Shown in pieces: positions 22,033 to 31,726 of a DNA stretch of 64,000 bases. The DNA is taken from NCBI RefSeq assembly GCF_037893015.1, contig NC_133661.1, positions 184,824,306 to 184,888,305 on the forward strand, written 5' to 3'. Within the stretch, counting starts at the first letter, position 1. Each line of letters starts with the position of its first letter. The notes below the pieces were generated by a model. It was not told the origin of the DNA. It did not search any database and was given only the letters and a program-made list of their open reading frames with translations. The stretch comes from Macrotis lagotis (lineage: Eukaryota > Chordata > Mammalia > Peramelemorphia > Peramelidae). The position numbers were made by a program, and so were the translations under genes.

Positions 22033-22050
22033 ATTGACACATAAAATAGA

Positions 22051-22995
22051 ATGGAAGAGGCTATCCTGCCTAATCAAACTTCAGTGAGTTATTTCCGGTT
22101 GCGAGGTCTGTCCACCAACGAGAAAATACAGATGACTGTATTTGCAGTGTTTCTCATTTTCTATATCCTGACTCTGATGGGTAACATCCTCATTGTCATC
22201 ACTATCATCTATGATCGCCGACTCCACACTCCCATGTATTTCTTCCTTAGCAACTTGTCCTTCATTGATGTCTGCCACTCCACTGTCACAGTCCCCAAGA
22301 TGCTAGTAGACACCTGGTCTGAAGAGAAGCTAATCTCCTTTGATGAGTGTGTGGTTCAGATGTTTTTCTTGCATCTCTTTGCCTGCACTGAAATTTTTCT
22401 CCTCACAGTCATGGCCTATGATCGCTACGTGGCCATCTGCAATCCTTTGCACTATATGACAGTGATGAACTGGAAGGTATGTGTACTACTGGCTGCAGCA
22501 CTCTGGATTGGAGGAACAATTCACTCAGTGGCCTTTACTTCCCTCACCATCACACTGCCATACTGTGGTCCTGATGAGATTGATAACTTCTTCTGTGATG
22601 TGCCCCAGGTTATCAAACTGGCCTGCACAGATACTCGAATCATTGAGATCCTCATTGTCTCTAACAGTGGGTTGATCTCTGTGGTCTGTTTCATAGTACT
22701 GTTGGTCTCCTATGCTGTTATCCTGGTATCACTGAGGAAGCGGATTTCATCAGGCAGGCGCAAAGCCCTATCAACCTGTGCAGCCCACCTCACAGTCGTC
22801 ACACTTTTCTTGGGACACTGCATCTTCATCTATTCCCGCCCTTCCATCAGCCTTCCTGAAGACAAAATAGTGTCTGCATTTTTCGCAGCTATCACCCCCT
22901 TTCTGAATCCTCTCATTTATACACTGAGGAATGAGGACATGAAAAGTGCCTTGTACAAGTTAACAGGGAGGAAGGAAGGGAAAGAAGAAAAGTGA
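22051..22995 (+). CDS. OR4E1: Olfactory receptor, OR4E1-like, tandem copy 1 (putative chimera)
   Basis: An intact single-exon 314-residue class II odorant receptor, a seven-helix G-protein-coupled receptor of the olfactory neuron cilium. Visible hallmarks are an N-terminal glycosylation site NQT (8-10), PMYFFLSNLS after TM1/ICL1 (61-70), Cys100 at the start of TM3, MAYDRYVAIC at the end of TM3 (121-130), the Cys-rich second loop (C172, C182, C192), KALSTCAAH at TM6 (238-246) and [10 protein letters not shown] in TM7 (285-294). The start context agaATGG is good. The EEAILPNQT...YFRLRGLS N-terminus and FFCDVPQVIKLACTDT point to OR4E1. Codons 1-98 are DNA-identical to the gene at 46,150. Two blocks (22,536-22,560 and from 22,687) are strongly diverged. 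The fourteen residue differences are listed under the second copy. The duplicated unit is consistent with this gene being a 5'/3' hybrid of two older paralogues. Confidence 0.95.
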   Translation: MEEAILPNQTSVSYFRLRGLSTNEKIQMTVFAVFLIFYILTLMGNILIVITIIYDRRLHTPMYFFLSNLSFIDVCHSTVTVPKMLVDTWSEEKLISFDECVVQMFFLHLFACTEIFLLTVMAYDRYVAICNPLHYMTVMNWKVCVLLAAALWIGGTIHSVAFTSLTITLPYCGPDEIDNFFCDVPQVIKLACTDTRIIEILIVSNSGLISVVCFIVLLVSYAVILVSLRKRISSGRRKALSTCAAHLTVVTLFLGHCIFIYSRPSISLPEDKIVSAFFAAITPFLNPLIYTLRNEDMKSALYKLTGRKEGKEEK

Positions 22996-23775
22996 AAATT
23001 ATCCTCAACCCTATGCTCTCTGCTTTTCAACCAATTATTCAATATTTATTGCATAGTTATGTGCTAGTCACTCAGGAGAATAAAAAAAATGAATGAGTTG
23101 CATTCTCTAACTTCAAATAATTAAAAAATTTCATAATAGAAAGTAATAGGTGCTTAGGAAAAGTACAAAGTGATATGAGAGTCTGGAGGAAGAAGAATTC
23201 ACTTTTTGCTTAGGGAATCAGAGAAGAGATATTGAAATACTGGCCAGTATTTCAGGAGGCAGTTTATAGAGTTGGAATAATAGTAAGCAAAGGCCTGGAG
23301 GAAAACTGAGTGAGGGGAGGGGAAGAATATGGTTTAAAAAAAAGTAAATCATGGTAATGAGACTGAATAGAAAATTATTGAACTAGCAAAGTAGAAAGTA
23401 ATAAGAATCTGAACTATTATAGTAATATATTGTAATGGAAAAGGGAGGTAAGAAACAAAATATAACATGAAAGTAGAATCATTGGTACTTCATGCCTGGG
23501 ATAATGAGGGGCAAAAGAGAATCATTCAGGTGCTCTTCAATTGAACAAAAGGAGCAGAGAAAACTACCCAGGTTTAGATCAATTCATACTTGCCAATCAC
23601 AGCAATAGAGGCTCTCACTCTAAGTCACATTAAAAGACAAGGAAGTGCTTAATGTAATGGGCAAAAATCTCATTCCATGTTCTTCTCTTAAAATGTGTAA
23701 CCTTAGGAAGTTACTTAATTTCTCATGACCTTGAATATTTCTTCTGTAATAAAGGAAAATAATACTTAATTGAAA
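22996..23775 (+). other. 3' flank of OR copy 1, anciently duplicated
   Basis: This aligns with 47,095-47,890 at visibly lower identity (many substitutions and indels) than the rest of the 24-kb unit. It is therefore left from an older duplication of the OR gene plus flank. It contains degraded old repeat sequence (for example 'caatatttattgcatagtta' at 23,040). No poly(A) signal was assigned. Confidence 0.8.
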
Positions 23776-23777
23776 TT

Positions 23778-24257
23778 TTATTTTATTTTTGTAATTACAT
23801 TCATTGGCAGCATTTCAATATTCTTCCATTTGCAAATTTATGAGTTTCACATTTTTCTACACCCTCCTTTCCTTTCCTCCCTTATCATGGCAGCAGTCTA
23901 ATAAATGTTGAACATGTACATTTGTGTTTAATATATTTACATATTAGTCATTTAGTGAAAGAGAAATTAGAACAAAGAGGAAAGAAAAAAACCATAAGGA
24001 ATGAAAAGCATAGAAGAACTTTTTAAAAAGGGAACACAGTATGCATTCAGACTTTGGGAAATTTTTCTTTAAATGTGGATGTAATTATCCACATTAGATC
24101 TCTCAGGGTTGTCCATGATCTCTGAACTGCTGAGAGGATCTGAATCCATCATAGTTGATCATCTCACAGTGCTATTGTTAATGTATAGTGTTTTCTTGGT
24201 TCTGCTTACTTTATTCATCATCATCTGGTTTAATGCTTTCCATGCTTCTCTGAAGTC
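23778..24257 (-). mobile_element. L1-type LINE 3' end, antisense (fuller version of 1-134)
   Basis: It begins with an antisense A-rich tail ('ttttattttatttttgtaat'). It continues with an antisense 3' UTR and, from about 24,080, the conserved end of L1 ORF2. Homology between the two OR 3' flanks stops where this element starts, so it probably inserted after the older OR duplication. Its counterpart in copy 1 lies mostly left of the window. Confidence 0.7.
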
Positions 24258-24784
24258 ATGATTTCTTTTTACTTAATTTTTTTACTTAATTTCTTTTTAC
24301 TTAATATTTTATTTATTTGCTTTTCTGACACTATGCAAAGGTAGTTTTTAACCAATCATTTATGAAAAGTTTTGAATTTTACATTTTTCTTTCCTTCCTT
24401 CCCTCCACTTTTCCCCAACATAAAGCAATCTGATATAGATTCTACATGTATAACCCTGCTAAACAAAGGTCCATATTGATTATGTGTAAGAGAAGAATCA
24501 GACTGAAAAGGAAAACAACTTTTAAAAATTGAAGATAATTAAGTTTTGATCTTCATTTAAATTCCATAATTCTTTCTCTGATATGGATAGTATTTTGCAT
24601 CACAAATTTTTTAAACTTGTCTTTGATTATTGTACTGCTGAAATGAACAAGTCCATCATGGTTTATAATCACCCCATGTTGTTGGTATTCTTAATAAAGA
24701 TTTCTGATTTTGCTCATTTCATTCAACTTCAATTCATGCAAGTATTTCCAGGCTTTTCTGAACTTCCATCCCTCATTATTTCTT
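24258..24784 (-). mobile_element. Older L1-type LINE 3' end, left part, copy 2
   Basis: The copy 2 counterpart of 135-663, with about 1.5% substitutions and one-base indels in T-runs. It ends in the target duplication ccctcattatttctt (24,770-24,784). Confidence 0.7.
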
Positions 24785-25330
24785 TTTTTTATGATTCATT
24801 TATTTATTTTCACTTTACTACAATAATCTTGTTGTGAAAGTAAACATAATCCTCCCTACCCCTGATGGAGAAAGCTCAAAAAATATAGTGAGAGGAAAAG
24901 AAAAAAATATATTTCAGTCTATGTTCAGATACCATCAGCTTTGTCTCTGGGATAGGTTGCATTCTTTATCATTAGTCCATCTGAGAAGTTACTTAAATAA
25001 TTTTTCCCACAGTGGCTGTTAACTAGATTTACCTCCATTCTATTCCTCCCCACTCCCAATCATGCCATTCTCTCTCTGCTTCCATCATGTCCCTCCTCAA
25101 AAATGTTTTATCTGACTACCCACTCCCATGACCTTCCTTCTCTTCTGTCACCTACATTCCCATCTCCCTTCCCACTGACCCCTTTCTTCCATTCCTTCCC
25201 TCTCCTTTTTCCTCTAAAGTAAAGATAAATTTCTATCTTAGGGTATCTAATTGAGTATCTGATTAGGTATCTAATTGGGTATCTAATACTCAATTGAGTT
25301 TGCATGTTTTTTCCCTGCTGAGACACACTC

Positions 25331-25482
25331 TTTTTTTTAGGTTTTTGCAAGGCAAATGGGGTTAAGTGGCTTGCCCAAGGCCAAACAGCTAGGTAATTAT
25401 TAAGTGTCTTAGACCAGATTTGAACCCAGGTAATTCTGACTTCAGGGCCACTGCTTTATCCACTGCACCACCTAGCCACCCC
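25331..25482 (-). mobile_element. WSINE1-type SINE inside HAL1, copy 2
   Basis: Same insertion as 1,211-1,363. It differs by one T in the antisense poly(A). Confidence 0.85.
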
Positions 25483-25634
25483 TGAGACACTCTTGACAAG
25501 AGTGAAGGTTCACTCATTCCCTCTCACCTACCCCCTTCCACTCAATAGCCTCTTTTAATGTAAAATATCTTAACCCATTCTACCTCTTTTCACTTTCACC
25601 CATTGACTCAATCTTTATAATACATATTACCTTT

Positions 25635-25681
25635 TTTTTAGGTTTTTGCAAGGCAAACAGGGTTAATTGGTTTGCCCAAGG
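25635..25681 (-). mobile_element. Severely 5'-truncated SINE, copy 2
   Basis: Same event as 1,516-1,564, with the same 15-base direct repeats atacatattaccttt on both sides and a two-base change in the antisense A tail. Confidence 0.8.
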
Positions 25682-27648
25682 ATACATATTACCTTTATAT
25701 AATATGTATTACCTTTATATTCAGCTCCCTCCTGCCTGGTCTATATATATTCCTTCTGTCCTAATAAATGAGGTTCATATAAGTTATCAGTATCTTCTTC
25801 CCATGCCAGAATACAGGCAGTTCAACATCATTAAATCCCTCATAAATTGCCCTTCCTGTGCACCCTCTCTATGCTTCAGCTGAGTCCTATACTTGAAGAT
25901 CAAACTTTCTGGTCATTTCATCAGGAAAGTTTGAAAGTTCCCTATTTCACTGAATGTCCATCTTTCCCCCTAAAATAAGATGCTCGGTTTTGCTGGGTAA
26001 TTGATTCTCAGTTATAATCCAAGCTCTTTTACCTTCCAGAATATCATATTCCTAGTACTACAAGACCTTAATGTAGACCCTGCTAAATCCTGTGTACTGT
26101 AGTGACACAATAATTGAAATGTTTCTTTGTGGCTGTTTATAATATTTTTTTCTTTGACTTGGGAGTTGTGAAAATTGGCTATAATATTCCTGGGAGTTTT
26201 TATTTGGGGATCTCTTTCATGAGGTGATCAGTGAATCCCTTCAATATCTATTTTACTCTCTGTGCCTAAGATCTCAGGGTGATTTTTCTGGATTATTTCT
26301 TGAAAAATGAAATCTAAGTTCTTTTCCTGGTCATGGCTTTGAGGTAACCCAATAATTTTAAATTATCTCTTCTGGATCTGTTTTCCAGATCAGTTGTTTT
26401 CAATGAGATATTCCACATTTTCTTCTACTTTTTCATCATTTTGATTTTTTTGTTTTATTTTTTCTTGATTTCTCACAAAATCATCAGAGTCCCTTAGTTC
26501 TATTCTACATTTGAAGGAGTTATTTTCTTCAGAAGCTTTCTGATCTCCTTTTTCATCTGGCCAATTCTGCTTTTTAAGGCATCCTTCTCCTCTTTGGCCT
26601 TTTGGACTACTTTTTCCATTGGACCTAAACTGGTTTTTACGATGCCATTTTCTTCAGTATTTTTGTTATCTCCTTCACCAAGCTGCTGACTTGATTTTCA
26701 TGATTTTCCTGCATTGCTCTCATTCCTCTTTCCAATTTTTCTTCTACCTCCCTTACTTGCTTTTTAAAATTTTTTGAGCTTTTCCATAGCCTGAGACCAA
26801 TTGTTATTTTTCTTGAAGGCTTTAGAGAAGCTTTGACTTTGTCATCTTTTGAGTGTATATTTTGATCCTCCATGTGGCCAAAGTAATTTTCTATCGTCAG
26901 ATTCTTTTTTTCCATTGTTTGTTCATTTCCCCAGCCTATTATCTGATTTTAACTTACTTCCAAAGCCTTATAAGAGGCTCTTACAGCTCTCCTGGCCTGT
27001 GCTCTGGTCTGTGGATGATCACAAGCACTCCCCTCTTCCCTGGAGCTCTGAGGAGGGTCCTTGCTTCTCTATGATAGTATGATCTCCAGACTGTGACCTG
27101 GATCTGATAATGGGCAAAGCAGCAGAGTCCTGCCCTAAGGATCGCAGAGAGACTTCTTCAGTCTCTCCCAACTCTTTTACTCTCTGTGGGCTGAGCCCTC
27201 TGGAAGCAACTGCTGGGTGGCTCTGAATTTCCCAGGTGGGGCTGCATTGAGGCCTAAACTGACCGGGTCTAAGTAATCACTATAGTAGGATACAGTTTTT
27301 CTGGTTGACCTTTCAATTTGTACTTGGTGATCCCTAGACTGGAAGGTCTGGAAACTACTCCTGCTGTCACTCCAGGAGCCCCCAGGGACCCAGGTGTCCT
27401 GTGACCTGTTCCTGGAAGGCTGGAGATGATTTTCTCTGGCATGACTTGGGCTGTTCTGCAGCTATTTTCAACCCTGGTGCCAGTGAAATAGAACGTTCCT
27501 GCAGATCTTCCTTGTCTCGCATTGGAAAATTGTTTCACTCAGACTTTATGTAGGTTCTGCCACTCTAGAATTTGGTTAGAGTCATAATTTGATGGCATTT
27601 GGAGTTTTCTGGGTAAGAGTTTCTGTGAATTCCTGTTTCCACCACACC

Positions 27649-27912
27649 CCCTCATGATTTCTTATAGAACAACATTCCTCCATAACATTCATGTACCATA
27701 ACTTGTTCAGTCATTTTCCAAATGATGGACATGCCCTCCATTTATAATTCTTTTCTACTCCAAAAAGAACTGCTATAAATATTTTTGAACATGTGAGACT
27801 TTTTCCATTTTTTATGATTTCTTTGGGATATTGACCTAGTATTTGGTATTGCAGTTCAAAAGGTATGATCTGTTTTATTGCTTTTTGAGTATAGTTCCCG
27901 AATCAAAATACT
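27649..27912 (-). mobile_element. Older L1 LINE fragment, right part, copy 2
   Basis: Identical counterpart of 3,532-3,795. It lies within the zero-difference tract. Confidence 0.75.
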
Positions 27913-28047
27913 TTTGACAAGAGATGGGGTGAAAGCAAAAAGAGAGAAGAATAAACAGGGGGAAATTTGGATGAAAGAAATATGCACTAATCATAACTGT
28001 GAAAAAAATGTACTGCGAGTTTCTCTGAAAAGACATTTCCCAAATAT

Positions 28048-28466
28048 ATAGAGAATTGAGTAAAATTTATAAGAATGCAAATGATTCCCTAATTGTTAAA
28101 TACTCAAAGGATGTGACCAGGTGGTGTTCAAAAAGAAAATTGAAGAAGTCAAAATTGTCTATTGTCACATAAAATGCTCTAAATCATTATTGATTATAGA
28201 CATGCAAATTGAAACAATATTACACCCATCGGTTTGGGTAATGTGACAGAAAATGAAAATGACAAATGTCGGAAGGGATGTGGGAAAATTGAGATATGAA
28301 AGCACTATTGTTCAAGTTGTGAACTGATTCAACCATTCTAGAGGGAAATTTGGAACTATGTTCAAAAAAAGCTATAAAACCATGTATACCCTTTGACTCA
28401 GCAAGACAAGTTAATAGATGCATGTGGAGAAAAATCTAGCATGTCATAATGAAAAATATATGAGAC
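28048..28466 (+). mobile_element. Old L1 ORF2 C-terminal / 3' fragment, copy 2
   Basis: Counterpart of 3,930-4,345. The first differences after the identical tract are at 28,059 and 28,062, and substitutions are then frequent. A MIR fragment follows at 28,478-28,618, as in copy 1. Confidence 0.65.
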
Positions 28467-28635
28467 ATCAAAGCTAGTCCTGGCTTTAACTAGTTTTATA
28501 TGTCTCTCTACTTCTTGGGACCTCAGTTTCCTTTTCTATGAAGTAAATGATTTGGACTAGAGCTTCTTTAGGGTTCCACCTATCCATCTGGGCCTTTACT
28601 TCTATTATTAATCTTCTTTCTATTCTGTGGTATTT

Positions 28636-29735
28636 GGGGGGACTTCTGGCCAAGGTGGTGGAGAGAAGACAAGCACTGTGCAAAGGGCTCCTGATCTTTC
28701 CTTATTATATAGTATGAAACAAACCTCTTAACAGAAATTTGATTGACAAAACCCAGAAAAAGAAGCTAGAAGAAGAACATCTACCTCAAGGTTTGTCTTC
28801 AGGGATCCTGGTTGAGCCAGGCACAGAGAGCAGAAACCAGAAGGGGTGAGAGCCAGACTAGCCCAGGTTCTGCCGTGGAAGCATTGACTGTGGGAGCCAG
28901 GTCCAAGAGCCAACTGGGGCATAGAGGCTTTGGCTGTGGGACTGATGGTCTGGGGTGCTCTGGCAGGGCTGGAGGGAGAGTTCTAGAGCAGAGAGTTGCA
29001 GATATCTATCCACTGGGCTCCTCTGGTCTGGTGAACCTCAAACTCCAAACTTTCACTTCAGCTGAGTCCTCTTCCCAGAACACAGTAACAGCCCATCCAC
29101 CCCCCAGGCTCAGGTGTGGGTAGCAGCACCCTCAGCTGGGAGTAGGGAAAGTAATTGCCTTGCCCCAGGTCATAGCCCACATTGTTCAAGGATAATAGCA
29201 GCACCACCCACCCTCTCCAGGCCAAGGTAAAGGACCTCAAATCAAGATCACTTGATTTGTCACAAGACACTCCAGAGAAAGCAATCAGTACCCCCTACTG
29301 GCTGGCCCAGGTGGAGTTATTAAACTCAGTGAATAAAGCCTCCAGGGATCTCAACACCAAACTTCTGTGAACCAGCCCCTCCCATAACACAAGATCTCAG
29401 GAAAATGAAGAAAGGCCATTGAAGGGGGTTGATTGAAAGCTACCTCAAAGGTAAATACCCTATCTCAGAGAGATCTAGAACCTCTGAGGAGAATATGATT
29501 TGCTCCCCAGCCCAGAAAGACTTCCTTGAAGAAATCAGGAAGGAGTTTAAAAATCAATTGGAAAATTTGGGAGAGAAAATTAACACCTTGCAATAAGAAA
29601 GCAAATTCTTGGAAAAAAACAATTGGACAAATGCAAAAAGAAAATAATTCTTTCAGAGCTTCAATTGGTCAAATGGAAAACTCTTTCAAAAACAGAATTG
29701 ACTAATTAGAAAAGGAGTTGCAAGAAAATTCTTCT
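28636..29735 (+). mobile_element. 3'-truncated L1, copy 2
   Basis: Counterpart of 4,517-5,615. It has the same target duplication: ctattctgtggtattt (28,620-28,635) and ctattctgtggaattt (29,736-29,751). Confidence 0.65.
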
Positions 29736-29751
29736 CTATTCTGTGGAATTT

Positions 29752-30222
29752 CATATATATTTACAAATATTTATTATATATTCTTTAATATATATTTATA
29801 TGTTGTTTCACTCTTTGAGAGCAGAGACTGTTTTTGATTTTTTTTATTCTTTTTTAAAAATTCCCAGCACCTAGTAATAGTGCCTGGCACATAGCAGACA
29901 TTTAATAAATGCTTTGTTAATTGATTAAAGGTGTTTTCCAAACACAAAATCCCAATAACTATATTAATTAGAATGTTGCTTAATAAGTACTTCTTTGATT
30001 GATTTTTGTGTGACTTAAGAAGAGGAGGTTAATTCCATATCAACTTGGGAGTTTGATTGACAAAACACAATTATTCCAGTTTCTGAAAACCTTTCCGATC
30101 TTCATTTTCTCCTTTACTGAAAGAAAGAAAAGAAGTATGTATATTTAGGAGTGAATAAGGCAGTGTTCTTTGTGTATACTGATGACTTAATTAAAGGAAC
30201 TGATTATGGAATTGGCAGTCTC
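29752..30222 (+). repeat. L2 LINE 3' end and flank between L1s, copy 2
   Basis: Counterpart of 5,632-6,100, with the L2 3' end at about 29,810-29,925 ('gtgcctggcacatagcagac'). Confidence 0.7.
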
Positions 30223-30231
30223 CTTTTTCTT

Positions 30232-30966
30232 CAATTGGGCAAATGCAAAAAGAAAATGATCTCTCAAATCCTCAATTGGACAAATGCAAAAAGGAAATGA
30301 ATCTCTCAAAATACATTTAGGCAAATTAGAAAAATCCTCCAAAAATAGAATGGACCAACTGGAAAAGGAGCTGCAAAAGATAAATGAAGAAAAATCTTCT
30401 CTTAAAAAAAATGGAATCGGCAGAATCTAATGACTTCATAAGACAACAAAAATTGTGTTAAACAAAACCAAAAGATCAAAAAAAATAGAAAAGAAATAGA
30501 AAATACCTCATCAGTAAAGCCTTCAGAACAGGTCAAGAAGGGAGAATCTGAGAATTATAGGCCTTCCTGAAAATATTGAAGAGAGAAAAAGGCTGGACTT
30601 AATATTACAGATTTAGTGATGGAAAATTGCTCTGATATCATGGCACCAGAGGGCAAAATAGTTGTTGAAAGAATACATCAATCCCCTCTGGAAAGAGATC
30701 CTAAAATGAAAACACCAAGGAATGTTGTGGCCAAATTCCAAGACTATCAGATAAAAGAAGAAATCCTGCAAGCAGCCCAAAAGAAAGAAATTAAATACCA
30801 AGGAGCCACAGTAAGTATTATGCAGAACCTGGCCACAACAACTTTAAGGGATCCAAGTGCCTGGAATGAGATATTTCAAAGAGCAAGGGAGTTTGGAATG
30901 CAGCCAAGAATCCACTACCCTGAAAAGCTAAGCCTTCTCTTCCAAGGGAAAAAATGGACATTTTAA
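30232..30966 (+). pseudogene. L1 ORF1 remnant, copy 2
   Basis: The open part at 30,616-30,966 is identical in protein to copy 1 until its last residues, where two extra A bases in an A-run change the end to QGKKWTF. The RNA-binding half is recognisable; the coiled coil upstream is broken. Confidence 0.85.
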
Positions 30967-31726
30967 TGAAATAAGAGATTTCCAAGATTTTATGATGAAA
31001 ATACCAGAGCTACATAGAAAATTTGGACATCGAACAGGAGGTTCAAGAGACTCATGAAAAGGACAAAAAAAAACTGCTATACATTAAGATGAAACTGACT
31101 ATATACCCAATTGGGACAAAGATTCTCATAACTCTTGAAAACTGTAACTCCATTAAAGAGAATATACATAGCCAGAAGTGGGACACTCATAACTTTTCTG
31201 TGACTCAGATAGAATGATTTAAAAACAATACCTCCTTAAAAAGGTGGGGAGTAAGGAGAAGGGAGGTTGGAGGGAGACTGAAAGGGGTAAATCTCATTAT
31301 ATCAAGAGGTACAAAACACCTATTGTAATTGAGGGAAAGAAGGGAGGAGGTGAGAACCACCTGAATCCTCATCTCATCAGACTTGGCTTAAAGTTAACTT
31401 GGACACACTTAATCAAGTTAAGAAACTTATCTTACCTTTCAAGCATTAAAAGGGGGAGAGGGGAGGGGAGATGGGGAGGGGGAGAAAAGGGGGAACTAAC
31501 AGAAGGAAGGGAAGAAGGAGAAATGGGAAAGGGGGAATAAAGGGGAGGGGGTTTGCTATAAAAGGGTAAACACACTGAAGGTGGTGGTATTCAGAAACAA
31601 AATACTGTGTAATATGGATAAAGGGAAAAAAGGAAAATACAAACAGAAGGAAGATAGCATGGAGGGTTAGTAACTTTAAGAGTTAGTAATTTATACATAT
31701 AATTATAATTATTGAGAGTTAGTAAT

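Larger units (their letters stand above)
1..22995 (+). repeat. Tandem segmental duplication, copy 1 (left end outside window)
   Basis: Base 1 aligns with base 24,123 and collinearity runs without rearrangement to the OR gene at 22,051, which aligns with 46,150. The offset drifts only from 24,122 to 24,099, mostly through microsatellite length changes. Every transposon insertion inside copy 1 is present at the same site in copy 2, so the elements predate the duplication. Divergence is uneven: about 1.5% in the first kilobase, zero over 1,667-3,941, about 1.8% around 4.0-4.6 kb and about 0.2% over 19.4-21.8 kb. Similarity drops abruptly inside the OR coding sequence. Confidence 0.97.
24785..27648 (-). 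mobile_element. HAL1-like ORF1-only LINE, copy 2
   Basis: The copy 2 counterpart of 664-3,531, bounded on the right by ccctcatgatttctt (27,649-27,663). From 25,784 to the right boundary and beyond (to 28,058) it shows no difference at all from copy 1, although flanking DNA differs by 1.5-1.8%. The ORF1-like open stretch is at 26,637-26,915 on the - strand. Confidence 0.7.

Noticed and set aside
22996-24122. T-cell receptor variable segments or recombination signal sequences near the OR genes
   Set aside because: cacagtg heptamer-like strings (for example at 44 and 888) lie in LINE sequence without a spaced nonamer, and no YYC-type V exon was seen anywhere in the window.
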